Shown here: positions 34,299 through 43,013 of the stretch, piece after piece
Position numbering within the stretch: position 1 is the stretch's first letter
Layout: each line of letters begins with the position of its first letter
NCBI GenBank assembly: GCA_905207705.1
Contig: CAJLMA010000003.1
Location: 244,901 to 308,900 of the forward strand
DNA length: 64,000 bases
From: an uncultured Prevotellaceae bacterium
GTDB lineage: Bacteria; Bacteroidota; Bacteroidia; Bacteroidales; Muribaculaceae
Direction of reading: 5' to 3'
Notes under the pieces: generated by a model
What the model saw: only the letters and a program-made list of their open reading frames with translations
Told to the model about the DNA's origin: nothing
Database searches by the model: none
Program-made: the position numbers and the translations under genes

Positions 34299-34306
34299 TA
34301 TATTTG
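34299..34306 (+). promoter_or_regulatory. -7 box (TATATTTG) of the 34352 gene
   Basis: Exact TAnnTTTG match, 45 bases before the ATG at 34352. It rules out in-frame codons before this box as starts. Confidence 0.45.
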
Positions 34307-34351
34307 AATTACAGATTATTTTTATCAACTTCTATCAAAACCATAAGCATC

Positions 34352-34987
34352 ATGAAAAATATAATCATTGCAATACTGTTGGTCGTTATAGGACTGCTTG
34401 TTTACCGCATTTACAACCCCGAGACAGATGTCATGGAACAGCAAGAAACCAAACAAAATGTTGAACTTTCGACACCAACATCGCCCCATTTAAAATTCAA
34501 AGGCATCCCCATCGACGGTTCCACCGAGGATTTTGCATCTAAGCTAAAAAAAGATGGATTCAAACCAGTAGAAACCTACAATGGCAATATTTATTTTGAC
34601 GGTAATTTTGCAGGATACAATTGCAGGGTACTATTAGAATCAACTCCTTCGGGAATTGTATGTGCCGTTAAAGCTCTCATGGAAAATCATGACGAATGGC
34701 AACCTATTGAATATGATTACATGACACTTAAGGCTGCACTGATAAAAAAATACGGAGAACCTACTAAATGCATCGAAAAATTCGAGGGTTCAAAACCCAA
34801 TAGAAATTCCTCAAAATATATCAGCTTGATAACGGGAGAATGTAACTATGTCACGACATTTGAAACAATGAATGGCACAATAACTCTTTCTATTATAGAA
34901 GAACATAGCGGAGGATGCCCGACTCTCGTCTATCAAGACAAGGAAAACTCTAAAATTGCAGCCAGCGACATGCTCGACGAGCTATAA
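34352..34987 (+). CDS. Membrane-anchored protein of unknown function
   Basis: A 211-residue protein. One N-terminal membrane helix (residues 3-20, IIIAILLVVIGLLVYRIY), a polar linker, then an extracytoplasmic domain with HLKFKGIPIDGSTEDFASKL, GYNCRVLLESTPSGIVCAV, and LKAALIKKYGEPTKC. This pattern recurs in a family of uncharacterised Bacteroidales proteins; I know no function for it. It is divergent from the kptA fusion gene and shares its AT-rich surroundings. Confidence 0.72.
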   Translation: MKNIIIAILLVVIGLLVYRIYNPETDVMEQQETKQNVELSTPTSPHLKFKGIPIDGSTEDFASKLKKDGFKPVETYNGNIYFDGNFAGYNCRVLLESTPSGIVCAVKALMENHDEWQPIEYDYMTLKAALIKKYGEPTKCIEKFEGSKPNRNSSKYISLITGECNYVTTFETMNGTITLSIIEEHSGGCPTLVYQDKENSKIAASDMLDEL

Positions 34988-35034
34988 ATCCAATTAGGCT
35001 CAACAAACACTTAACCTATAAAATATCAAAGACA

Positions 35035-35078
35035 CAAAAATGGCATAGGTTGAACTCTGCAATGTCCGACCTATGCCA
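35035..35078 (-). terminator. Terminator of the U32 peptidase gene
   Basis: TGGCATAGGT (35041-35050) / ACCTATGCCA (35069-35078) is a perfect 10-bp stem; on the minus strand it is followed by TTTTT. Confidence 0.75.
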
Positions 35079-35105
35079 CAATCTTCACAGAAAATCCTCG
35101 TTCTA

Positions 35106-36377
35106 TTATTTCTGCTTTGATGCCTTATATTTCTCAGTATCCTGCCACAAGTACATCTTGTCACTCGGACGAATCTTTTCATCAATCTTTATCGAGAACC
35201 TGTCCCCTTTCACAGCCTTAGGCGCGGGCTTCAAGTCAACACGAATCTCCTCTATCGTCAGTGGTATTGCACCGGTGGTAGGCCCGATTATTATCACCTC
35301 GTCGCCCACGTTCAATTCACCGGCTTCCATCAAGAATTCGGCCACTTTGATATTGGAGAAATACCTTACACCTTTGGCCGCATACACTTTGACGCGCGTT
35401 GCCGAGGAGCCGTATTTAGAAGTCCATTCCCCAAGGCGTTGACCCAAATAATACCCGTTCCAGAAACCACGATTGAATATCTTTTCGAGCCGCATGTTCC
35501 ATGCCTCGATTTTATCATCGTCAAATGTGCCGTCGATGCAAGCATTTATGGCTTCATTATAACAGCCCACCGCTTCCCTGACATACTCCGGGCCACGGGC
35601 ACGCCCCTCAATCTTAAACACACGCACGCCGGCATCGATCATTTTGTTCATGAAGTGGATTGTCTTCAAGTCCTTTGGCGACATTATATATTGATTCTCA
35701 ATATCGAGTTCATCGCCTGTTTCCTTGTCCCTCACGGTGTAGCTGCGGCGGCAAATCTGCCTGCATGCGCCACGATTGGCCGATGCCCCGGTTTCATGCA
35801 AGCTCAAATAGCATTTCCCCGAAACGGCCATGCACAACGCTCCGTGACAGAACATTTCTATGCGTACAAGCTGCCCATGAGGACCGCATATGTTTTCCTT
35901 GACGATAGTGTCATATATACCTTTCACCTGATCGAGGTTCAACTCACGAGCAAGCACCATAACATCGGCAAATTGGGAATAAAACTTGACTGCCTCGCTA
36001 TTCGACACGTTCACCTGCGTTGAAATGTGCACCTCCACGCCTATCGAACGGGCATACATGATGGCAGCCATGTCGGATGCAATTATTGCCGAAATCCCGG
36101 CTTCGCGAGCGGCATTGACAATCTCGTGCATGAGCTGTACATCCTCGTCATACACCACTGTATTCACCGTCAGATAGCTTTTAAGCCCATTTTCTTGACA
36201 ATATTTCGCAATCTTGTGCAAATCGTCGACAGTGAAATTATTTGACGACTTGGCACGCATGTTAAGTCCTTCTATTCCGAAGTAAACGGCATCGGCTCCT
36301 CCCTGCACGGCCGCCACAAGCGACTCATAGGAACCTACCGGTGCCATTATCTCAAAATCCTTCCTTTTCATAATCAC
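35106..36377 (-). CDS. U32 peptidase family (YegQ/TrhP-like) protein
   Basis: A 423-residue protein with a TIM-barrel-like N-terminal part (APVGSYESLVAAVQGGADAVYFG) and the family cysteine cluster: FCHGALCMAVSGKCYLS and NRGACRQICRRSY, likely binding an iron-sulfur cluster. GRARGPEYVREAVGCYNEAI is the third block. Members closest to this length (YegQ/TrhP) take part in hydroxylation of uridine 34 of tRNA; others (RlhA) hydroxylate 23S rRNA. A collagenase role, from which the family was named, is unlikely. ATG at 36377 or 36371. Confidence 0.88.
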   Translation of the reverse strand: MIMKRKDFEIMAPVGSYESLVAAVQGGADAVYFGIEGLNMRAKSSNNFTVDDLHKIAKYCQENGLKSYLTVNTVVYDEDVQLMHEIVNAAREAGISAIIASDMAAIMYARSIGVEVHISTQVNVSNSEAVKFYSQFADVMVLARELNLDQVKGIYDTIVKENICGPHGQLVRIEMFCHGALCMAVSGKCYLSLHETGASANRGACRQICRRSYTVRDKETGDELDIENQYIMSPKDLKTIHFMNKMIDAGVRVFKIEGRARGPEYVREAVGCYNEAINACIDGTFDDDKIEAWNMRLEKIFNRGFWNGYYLGQRLGEWTSKYGSSATRVKVYAAKGVRYFSNIKVAEFLMEAGELNVGDEVIIIGPTTGAIPLTIEEIRVDLKPAPKAVKGDRFSIKIDEKIRPSDKMYLWQDTEKYKASKQK

Positions 36378-36391
36378 CTTAAAACTAAGTG

Positions 36392-36399
36392 CAAAGATA
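36392..36399 (-). promoter_or_regulatory. -7 box (TATCTTTG, minus strand) of the U32 gene
   Basis: Exact TAnnTTTG match, 15 bases before the ATG; no TTTG at the right -33 distance. Confidence 0.5.
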
Positions 36400-36561
36400 G
36401 TGCTTTATCTCAAAAGATTATATATGCAGCAGCCGGCAACTCGCTCGAAGAGAACCTACACGTTCTCGACAAGATTCGGGCAAAGCGACAATTTTAATTA
36501 TTTTCACTTTCATATCCTTATATTTTAGCATCGATGCAGGCATGAAAATGCAAATTAATCG

Positions 36562-36569
36562 TATATTTG
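36562..36569 (+). promoter_or_regulatory. -7 box (TATATTTG) of the nitroreductase gene
   Basis: Exact TAnnTTTG match, 28 bases before the ATG at 36597. Confidence 0.5.
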
Positions 36570-36596
36570 CCGACACATGCAAAACAAATTACATTT

Positions 36597-37259
36597 ATGA
36601 TTATCAGAAAATCGATATTGAAATTCATCGGCACCGGCCTGTGCGTAGCCTCGTTAATGCTTGCAAGCTGCAACACGCCGTCAACAAATCAATCAAACAA
36701 CACAATGGCGGTAGACACGAGCAAGATTGTCATCGAAAACATCATGGCTCGTCGCAGCATACGCCAATACAAGCCGCAGCCAGTAAACCGCGACACGATG
36801 CAAATAATATTGAATTGCGGCATCAACGCCCCAAACGGGCAAAACAAGCAATCTTGGGCCATACGCGTAGTCGACAATCCTGAATTCATAAACGGAATCA
36901 CAGACGTATTTAAAGAGAAGAACCCGGCAGCAAAAAAATCCCCGAGCTTCAAGAATATGTTCCGTAATGCTCCGACTATCGTATTTATCGCAAATGACAC
37001 TTCCTACGACATGTCACAAATCGATTGCGGACTACTTGGCGAAAACATGATTCTTGCTGCCCAATCAATGGGCATAGGCTCATGCTGCCTTGGAAGCCCC
37101 ACAAGGTTCATGACAGAAACTCCCGAAGCAGCCGAATACTTGAAGCAACTTGACATCCCCGAAGGATACTCGTTGCTGTACTGCATAGCGTTCGGCTATC
37201 CCGACGAAACTCCGGCCGCCAAGCCGCGCGATACTTCAAAGATAAAATTCATCGACTAA
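36597..37259 (+). CDS. Nitroreductase family lipoprotein
   Basis: A 220-residue FMN-dependent oxidoreductase fold with an exported N-terminus: hydrophobic segment then lipobox LMLASC (Cys about residue 24). ENIMARRSIRQYKPQPVNRD at about 50-70 and SMGIGSCCLGSP are typical nitroreductase motifs (FMN phosphate and isoalloxazine contacts). Lipid-anchored nitroreductases are seen in Bacteroidales and must obtain FMN outside the cytosol; that is unusual. Substrate unknown. A terminator follows it at 37281-37325. Confidence 0.85.
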   Translation: MIIRKSILKFIGTGLCVASLMLASCNTPSTNQSNNTMAVDTSKIVIENIMARRSIRQYKPQPVNRDTMQIILNCGINAPNGQNKQSWAIRVVDNPEFINGITDVFKEKNPAAKKSPSFKNMFRNAPTIVFIANDTSYDMSQIDCGLLGENMILAAQSMGIGSCCLGSPTRFMTETPEAAEYLKQLDIPEGYSLLYCIAFGYPDETPAAKPRDTSKIKFID

Positions 37260-37280
37260 GAAAAATTTTTCATATCGGTA

Positions 37281-37325
37281 GACGGCGTGCTTGGATGTCA
37301 TTCAACGCGCCGTCCTTTATTTTTT
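37281..37325 (+). terminator. Terminator after the nitroreductase gene
   Basis: GACGGCG (37281-37287) / CGCCGTC (37308-37314) with a long loop, then CTTTATTTTTT. The T run directly precedes the ATG of the next gene at 37326. Confidence 0.65.
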
Positions 37326-37925
37326 ATGAACAATAACGACAATAATACACCCTCGTCCGGCCGCACCACCCTATACATAAAAAACATGGTGTGTGCACGT
37401 TGCATCATGGTTGTCAAGCAACAATTGTCTTCATTACGGCTCACGCCTATCGAAATCGGCCTCGGGAAAGCCGTGGTAAAAGAGCAATTGGACGACAACT
37501 GTATCGAAGATGTACGCAAATCGCTCGAATCGGTGGGTTTTGAATTGCTTGACAACAAAAAATCAAGATTGGTGGAACAAATACGCACCTTGCTTGTCGA
37601 GTTGACGACAGACGAAGATACCATGACACGGGTGAACTTGTCCGATTTTTTGTCCGACCGATTGAACCATGATTACGGCATGTTGAGCAAATTGTTCTCG
37701 GAAGTAAACGGGACCACGATAGAACGTTATTTCATTTCCTTGAAAATAGAACGGGTAAAAGAATTGCTCACATACGGAGAGCTATCATTGTCCGAAATAG
37801 CCTATCGGCTCGGATATTCAAGCAGTGCACACCTGAGTGCACAATTCAAAAGCGTAACAGGAATGACACCGTCGGCATTCCGCACCATGCACAACCCATC
37901 AAGGAAACCACTCGACAAGGTGTGA
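37326..37925 (+). CDS. AraC-family regulator with N-terminal HMA-like metal-binding domain
   Basis: A 199-residue protein. Residues 15-80 look like an HMA copper-chaperone domain: LYIKNMVCARCIMVVKQQL holds the M-x-C-x-x-C metal-binding motif. Residues about 100-190 are an AraC DNA-binding domain with two helix-turn-helix motifs (LSEIAYRLGYSSSAHLSAQF, TGMTPSAFR). This couples a metal sensor to a DNA-binding domain. It lies 137 bases upstream of copA on the same strand, so it is a good candidate for its copper-responsive activator. Start at ATG 37326. Confidence 0.85.
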   Translation: MNNNDNNTPSSGRTTLYIKNMVCARCIMVVKQQLSSLRLTPIEIGLGKAVVKEQLDDNCIEDVRKSLESVGFELLDNKKSRLVEQIRTLLVELTTDEDTMTRVNLSDFLSDRLNHDYGMLSKLFSEVNGTTIERYFISLKIERVKELLTYGELSLSEIAYRLGYSSSAHLSAQFKSVTGMTPSAFRTMHNPSRKPLDKV

Positions 37926-38032
37926 AAATCGGCACGCCCGTCGCAGCCAAGTTACCATGTGCAGGCTTTAACTTCACATAATAATATAATCTTTATCCAT
38001 AATTATGTAATACCTGCGCCCACCACAGGCAT

Positions 38033-38040
38033 TAACTTTG
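38033..38040 (+). promoter_or_regulatory. -7 box (TAACTTTG) of copA
   Basis: Exact TAnnTTTG match, 22 bases before the copA ATG; no TTTG at -33, which fits an activator-dependent promoter. Confidence 0.5.
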
Positions 38041-38062
38041 CATCAAAGAACGTGGAAAGATT

Positions 38063-40543
38063 ATGAGCAACGACTTGAACAAACAGACATTCCCCGTACT
38101 CGAAATGAGCTGTGCAGCATGCGCGACGCGCGTCGAAAAAACCATAGCGTCGCTACATGGCGTAAAAGATGCCGCCGTCAACTTTGCCGCAGCCACGGTA
38201 ACAGTTGAATATGACCCGGCACAAATTTCGCCCGAATCGATGAAGCAAGCCCTCGAAAACGAGGGATACGGCATGATTACCGACACCGGCAAGGATATGG
38301 CCGATGAAGCCGACAAGGTACAACAAAAACGTCTTGCACGCTTGCGCCGACGTACAGTTTGGGCAATAGCCTTGTCGATACCTGTGGCAGTAATAGGCAT
38401 GTTCCTTCACGACGAGCCTTGGGCCAACTGGATTATGTGGGCACTTGCCACACCGGTCGTGTTCGGATTGGGGAGCGACTTCTTTGTCAACGCATGGAAA
38501 CAACTCAAGCATCGCTCGGCCAATATGGACACTCTTGTGGCAAACAGTACCGGCATAGCCTACCTGTTCAGCATGTTCAACATGCTGTTTCCCGAATTCT
38601 GGCTGGAGCGTGGAATAACACCGCATGTCTACTTTGAGGCCTCAAGCGTAATCATAGCATTCATCTTGCTTGGCAGGCTGCTTGAAGAGAGAGCCAAAGG
38701 CCAAACCTCAACTGCCATAAAAAAACTCATGGGATTGCGACCAAAGACAGTCACTCGCATCGATGCCGACGGCAATGCCGTGCAAGCAAGCATCGATGAA
38801 ATCGTGCCCGGAGACACTCTTCTCGTCAAGCCGGGAGAAAAAATAGCCGTGGACGGAACTGTCGTCGACGGTTCTTCGTCAATCGACGAAAGCATGCTTT
38901 CGGGAGAGCCTATTCCCGTAGAAAAGCATAAAGGCTCAAAAGTATATGCCGGCACAATCAACCTTAAAGGAAGTTTCAGATTCACTGCCTCGAAAGTAGG
39001 CGCCGATACAATATTGGCACACATCATACGCATGGTACAGGATGCCCAAGGCAGCAAGGCCCATGTTCAGAAATTAGTCGACCGCATAGCAGCGATATTC
39101 GTGCCGACGGTCATATCGATTGCTATTCTGGCTTTCATCATTTGGATGATATTCGACCCGGCTGACGGATTCTCGCATGGCCTGCTCGCGCTTGTAACAG
39201 TGCTGATAATAGCCTGCCCTTGCGCTCTCGGACTGGCGACTCCGACAGCCATAATGGTAGGCATAGGCAAAGGAGCCGAACAAGGCATCCTCATAAAAGA
39301 TGCCGAAAGCCTTGAAGTGGCTTGCAAAATAGACTCCGTAGTTCTTGACAAGACCGGAACCGTCAGCGAAGGGAAACCAAGAGTGACCGACATAAAATGG
39401 CTCGCTGACGACAACAGCGGTTCAAGCATATTCCTTGCTTTGGAAAAGTTGTCGGAGCATCCGCTTGCCGATGCCGTAATCGAATTCCTGCAACAAAACA
39501 ACGGCACAGCATTAACCGAAGTATCGCAATTTGAAAGCATTACAGGTGCTGGCATAAAAGGGGTTGTCGCAGGCAAACTATACCTTGCCGGGAACATGCG
39601 ATTGATGGAAACTAACAATGTAGCCTGCAACGAGATTCTTGCCGACACAGCCGCAAAATGGGAAGCAGAAGCTAAAACTGTCGTTTACTTCGCATCATGC
39701 GACCAAGTCCTGTCGGTAGCAGCCGTGACCGATAGCATAAAATCATCATCGGCACAAGCCATCAAGCAACTACGGGAATCGGGCATCGAGGTTTACATGC
39801 TCACAGGCGACAATGAAATGTCGGCAGCACACATGGCCAGGCAAGCAGGCATTGAGCACTTCAAGGCCGGAATGCTCCCTGACGACAAAGCTGCCTTTGT
39901 AAAACAATTGCAGCAAGAAGGCCATCATGTGGCAATGGTGGGCGACGGCATAAACGACAGCGCGGCTCTTGCCCAGGCCGACTTGAGCATCGCAATGGGA
40001 CAAGGAAGCGACATAGCAATGGATGTGGCAAAAGTAACCATACTTTCGTCCGACCTGATGAGACTGCCCGAAACAATCAGATTGTCAAAATTCACAGTGC
40101 GGACAATCAAGCAAAATCTCTTTTGGGCATTCATATACAATACTATCGGCATCCCGATAGCGGCAGGCATGCTTTATCCGGCCACCGGATTCCTGTTAAA
40201 CCCGATGATTGCGGGACTCGCCATGGCCATGAGCAGCGTGAGCGTGGTTACAAACAGCTTGCGATTGAAAAGCAAACGCATATCCTATGCTACCAACGAC
40301 AATACGCTTAACAACAATAACATAAAAATTATGAAAAAGGAATATCAAATCGGAGGCATGATGTGTAACCATTGCCGCATGCATGTTGAAAAAGCATTAA
40401 ATCAGACCGAAGGTGTAAAATCAGCAACCGTGACACTCGAACCGCCGGTAGCCGTAGTGGAATTTATCGATGAACAAGTTGCCACCGAAAAGTTGCAAAA
40501 AGCCCTCGAAGAAGCCGGTGGCTACACAATCTCCGAGAAATAA
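38063..40543 (+). CDS. copA: Copper-exporting P1B-type ATPase with fused C-terminal CopZ-like domain
   Basis: An 826-residue inner-membrane ATPase. N-terminal HMA domain (EMSCAACATRVEKT, residues 14-27), membrane helices, actuator with SGEPIPVEK, the CPC copper site (IIACPCALGLATPTA, near residue 386), phosphorylated Asp in DKTGT (near 429), SEHPLADAV, and the hinge VGDGINDSAALAQADLS. From residue 757 on, MKKEYQIGGMMCNHCRMHVE begins a second complete HMA domain of exactly 70 residues, the size of a free CopZ chaperone, after a Asn-rich linker. A C-terminal HMA is unusual; it looks like an in-frame fusion of copA and copZ. The ATG at 40331 could also start translation of free CopZ. Confidence 0.94.
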   Translation: MSNDLNKQTFPVLEMSCAACATRVEKTIASLHGVKDAAVNFAAATVTVEYDPAQISPESMKQALENEGYGMITDTGKDMADEADKVQQKRLARLRRRTVWAIALSIPVAVIGMFLHDEPWANWIMWALATPVVFGLGSDFFVNAWKQLKHRSANMDTLVANSTGIAYLFSMFNMLFPEFWLERGITPHVYFEASSVIIAFILLGRLLEERAKGQTSTAIKKLMGLRPKTVTRIDADGNAVQASIDEIVPGDTLLVKPGEKIAVDGTVVDGSSSIDESMLSGEPIPVEKHKGSKVYAGTINLKGSFRFTASKVGADTILAHIIRMVQDAQGSKAHVQKLVDRIAAIFVPTVISIAILAFIIWMIFDPADGFSHGLLALVTVLIIACPCALGLATPTAIMVGIGKGAEQGILIKDAESLEVACKIDSVVLDKTGTVSEGKPRVTDIKWLADDNSGSSIFLALEKLSEHPLADAVIEFLQQNNGTALTEVSQFESITGAGIKGVVAGKLYLAGNMRLMETNNVACNEILADTAAKWEAEAKTVVYFASCDQVLSVAAVTDSIKSSSAQAIKQLRESGIEVYMLTGDNEMSAAHMARQAGIEHFKAGMLPDDKAAFVKQLQQEGHHVAMVGDGINDSAALAQADLSIAMGQGSDIAMDVAKVTILSSDLMRLPETIRLSKFTVRTIKQNLFWAFIYNTIGIPIAAGMLYPATGFLLNPMIAGLAMAMSSVSVVTNSLRLKSKRISYATNDNTLNNNNIKIMKKEYQIGGMMCNHCRMHVEKALNQTEGVKSATVTLEPPVAVVEFIDEQVATEKLQKALEEAGGYTISEK

Positions 40544-40577
40544 CCAAAACGTAATCGGTAGCTGGATACGACAAAAG

Positions 40578-40614
40578 AATTGCTCGACATGCCTGAACAA
40601 CATGTCGAGCAATT
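40578..40614. terminator. Bidirectional terminator
   Basis: AATTGCTCGACATG (40578-40591) / CATGTCGAGCAATT (40601-40614): a perfect 14-bp stem with T-rich flanks on both strands, between the converging copA and TonB-receptor genes. Confidence 0.8.
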
Positions 40615-40619
40615 TTGGC

Positions 40620-43004
40620 TTAGAATTCAAATGTGATGCCTACTGTGGGCAATATCGTCCCTCCTATGTCGTGACTTATGTTTTCCATGACATAGTGTCC
40701 CGGACGCGACGCATCGACGACATAAGCACCATTCTCATCTCTAACAGGAGCCAGAATATCTTGTCCCTTGGCACTGAAGTCGTATATATTTTGGATATCT
40801 ATGTAAAACCCAATGCGCCAATTTGAAAAATACCATATCTTGTCGACCCTTATGTCGAGTTGGTGATAAGCCGGATTACGCCCCTCATTGTATCTTGAAT
40901 TATCGGCGTATGGCCTTCGGCGCTCATCCCATGCCTCGATGAGAGAAGTCTTCTCTTCATCGTATGGAGTAAACGGTAATCCGCCCGAGAACTGCCATTT
41001 GGCACCGACAGTCCAGTTCCGGCCAAGATTATGTATGGCCGATATAGTCACGATATTACGGACATCCCAAGCCGAGCTCCACCATCTGCCTTGGATGCGG
41101 TTCAATTCGGCATCGGTACACGCAAGCTGCGAACGCACGAAAGTATAAGAAGCATTGACGACTGTATTCCACAAGTCGCGATGCCGCCACGACAATTCAA
41201 ATCCGTATGCACGGCCTTCGCCAACTGACGCAGCAGGCACGTCACCCACTATGTAATCGCTGAAATCGGACGTAGATACCGGCATCCCGTCAAGTAACGA
41301 TACCGGCAATTGAGAATATTTCTTGTAGAACCCTTCAGCTTTCAACACTTGCATTGCCGATGGATTATAATTCAACCCAAGAACATAATGATTTACCGCC
41401 GCATATTTCAAACGCTCCAGCTGCAACGTTCCGTCTTCCGAAATTCCGTCATAATCAAGCATGGTCATCGACGGCTCTTGATAATATCGAGCCAAGCTCC
41501 CCGTCAATGAAACTTTGTCAGATATATTCCATGCCAAATTCAGCCTTGGCGACATCTGCTTGAAAGGATTGCCTGTCAATGAAGAGTAACTCATGCCATC
41601 AAAACGCAACGACACATTGGCCGACAACCGGCCTCCGAACATAATCCTGCTTGCCGATGCATAAATTGCATACCGCCCGAAACTATTGTTAAGGCTTGTC
41701 GCGATGCCTCCCGAAGCCCCGGCTCGCAACCTAAATCCACCGACATCGAACCACTCGGCATCCAATCCTACACGGTAATTCATCTCACGGTCGTTTATGT
41801 CAAACAACATGGGAGCCGTCTCATCATTGTTTTCATACTTGTACAGCCTGTTCTTCAAGTAATCGACACTTGCAGTCGCCCTTAACCGGCCTCCATCAAA
41901 CTGATGAATGTAACCGGCTCCAAAAACGAAACTCGTCTGGTCATTGTTTGGCAAATAACCAAGAATATACTCACGGTCGGGTTCAAGATTCTCCTCCCCG
42001 GTATTCAATTTATTATTGTCAATAGAACCAAGACCTATGAAATAAAGTTTGTCATCGGGCGACAAATCGATGGACAATTTGAATTGGTAATCATTATAAG
42101 TTGGGAGAAAAGGCAATTTTAACATGCTAAAAAGCATATTAAGGTAACTTGTCCTCCACGATGCGGTGAGAGTCGTCTTCCCGTCACGACTTACCGGCGT
42201 ATTGACATGCACACCGGCATCGGTAAATCCAACTATGACTTTGCCATGAAAATGCTCCCTGTTCCCTTCAAGCATCGTCATTTCCATTACCGAGCTCAAT
42301 CCTGAAGCATGATACACGGGAAATGCCGACGTATAGAAATCGGTCGACTGCAGTAATTCAGTATTGACAAGAGACGCGTTTCCACCTGAACCGCCTTGAA
42401 CGGCAAAGTGATTCAACACAGGTATCTCTATCCCGTCGATATAGTATTTGTTTTCATTTGCGCCACCGCCTCTCACCAATAAGTCGTTTCGATTGGAATT
42501 GCTCACGGCAAGCACACCCGGCATCGACTGCAATACCTTGGATATGTCGCGATTGGCTCCAGGAGTTAAATCCGTTTCCTGCATGCCTATGCGCATCATC
42601 GACACAGGTGCTTCCACAGCCACCCTGTAAGGAGATGCCGTGACTGTTATTTCCGACAATTCTTTACTGGCTGTGGCATGTAACCTTATGTTGACGACAG
42701 CCGGAGCTGCAGTAGACACAGCAAAAGATTCGGTAGTGGCAAATTCATATCCGTCGGCCTCCACCTGCAAGATGTTATAGCCCACATCCACATTATCGAT
42801 AATGTAACGCCCGAAACTATCCGTCGTGCACGTCAATGAGTTGTCGCCCACGACTTGAACCATGGCCCCGGCCACAGGAATGTTTCGCTCGGCGTCAATG
42901 ACCTTTCCGCCCACTTGCCCCGATTTCTTACCGGCAGCCATAGCCACGACGGCCATCAAGGCGCAAGACAATAAAATTGCATGTCGCAATGTAAATGCAA
43001 ACAT
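40620..43004 (-). CDS. TonB-dependent receptor with carboxypeptidase-like N-domain
   Basis: A 794-residue outer-membrane receptor. Signal peptide (residues 1-25, ending AMAAGKK), a carboxypeptidase-regulatory-like beta-sandwich (residues 30-110, GGKVIDAERNIPVAGAMVQV), plug domain (residues about 115-240, MQETDLTPGANRDISKVLQSMPGVLAV, then NSNRNDLLVRGGGANENKYYIDGIEIP), and a 22-strand barrel ending with an aromatic residue (VGITFEF). Not SusC-like: it lacks the long SusC signature and a SusD partner. Substrate unknown; metals, vitamins or siderophores are usual. It begins 9 bases after mutS and may be cotranscribed. Confidence 0.9.
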   Translation of the reverse strand: MFAFTLRHAILLSCALMAVVAMAAGKKSGQVGGKVIDAERNIPVAGAMVQVVGDNSLTCTTDSFGRYIIDNVDVGYNILQVEADGYEFATTESFAVSTAAPAVVNIRLHATASKELSEITVTASPYRVAVEAPVSMMRIGMQETDLTPGANRDISKVLQSMPGVLAVSNSNRNDLLVRGGGANENKYYIDGIEIPVLNHFAVQGGSGGNASLVNTELLQSTDFYTSAFPVYHASGLSSVMEMTMLEGNREHFHGKVIVGFTDAGVHVNTPVSRDGKTTLTASWRTSYLNMLFSMLKLPFLPTYNDYQFKLSIDLSPDDKLYFIGLGSIDNNKLNTGEENLEPDREYILGYLPNNDQTSFVFGAGYIHQFDGGRLRATASVDYLKNRLYKYENNDETAPMLFDINDREMNYRVGLDAEWFDVGGFRLRAGASGGIATSLNNSFGRYAIYASASRIMFGGRLSANVSLRFDGMSYSSLTGNPFKQMSPRLNLAWNISDKVSLTGSLARYYQEPSMTMLDYDGISEDGTLQLERLKYAAVNHYVLGLNYNPSAMQVLKAEGFYKKYSQLPVSLLDGMPVSTSDFSDYIVGDVPAASVGEGRAYGFELSWRHRDLWNTVVNASYTFVRSQLACTDAELNRIQGRWWSSAWDVRNIVTISAIHNLGRNWTVGAKWQFSGGLPFTPYDEEKTSLIEAWDERRRPYADNSRYNEGRNPAYHQLDIRVDKIWYFSNWRIGFYIDIQNIYDFSAKGQDILAPVRDENGAYVVDASRPGHYVMENISHDIGGTILPTVGITFEF

Positions 43005-43013
43005 AACGCAAAA

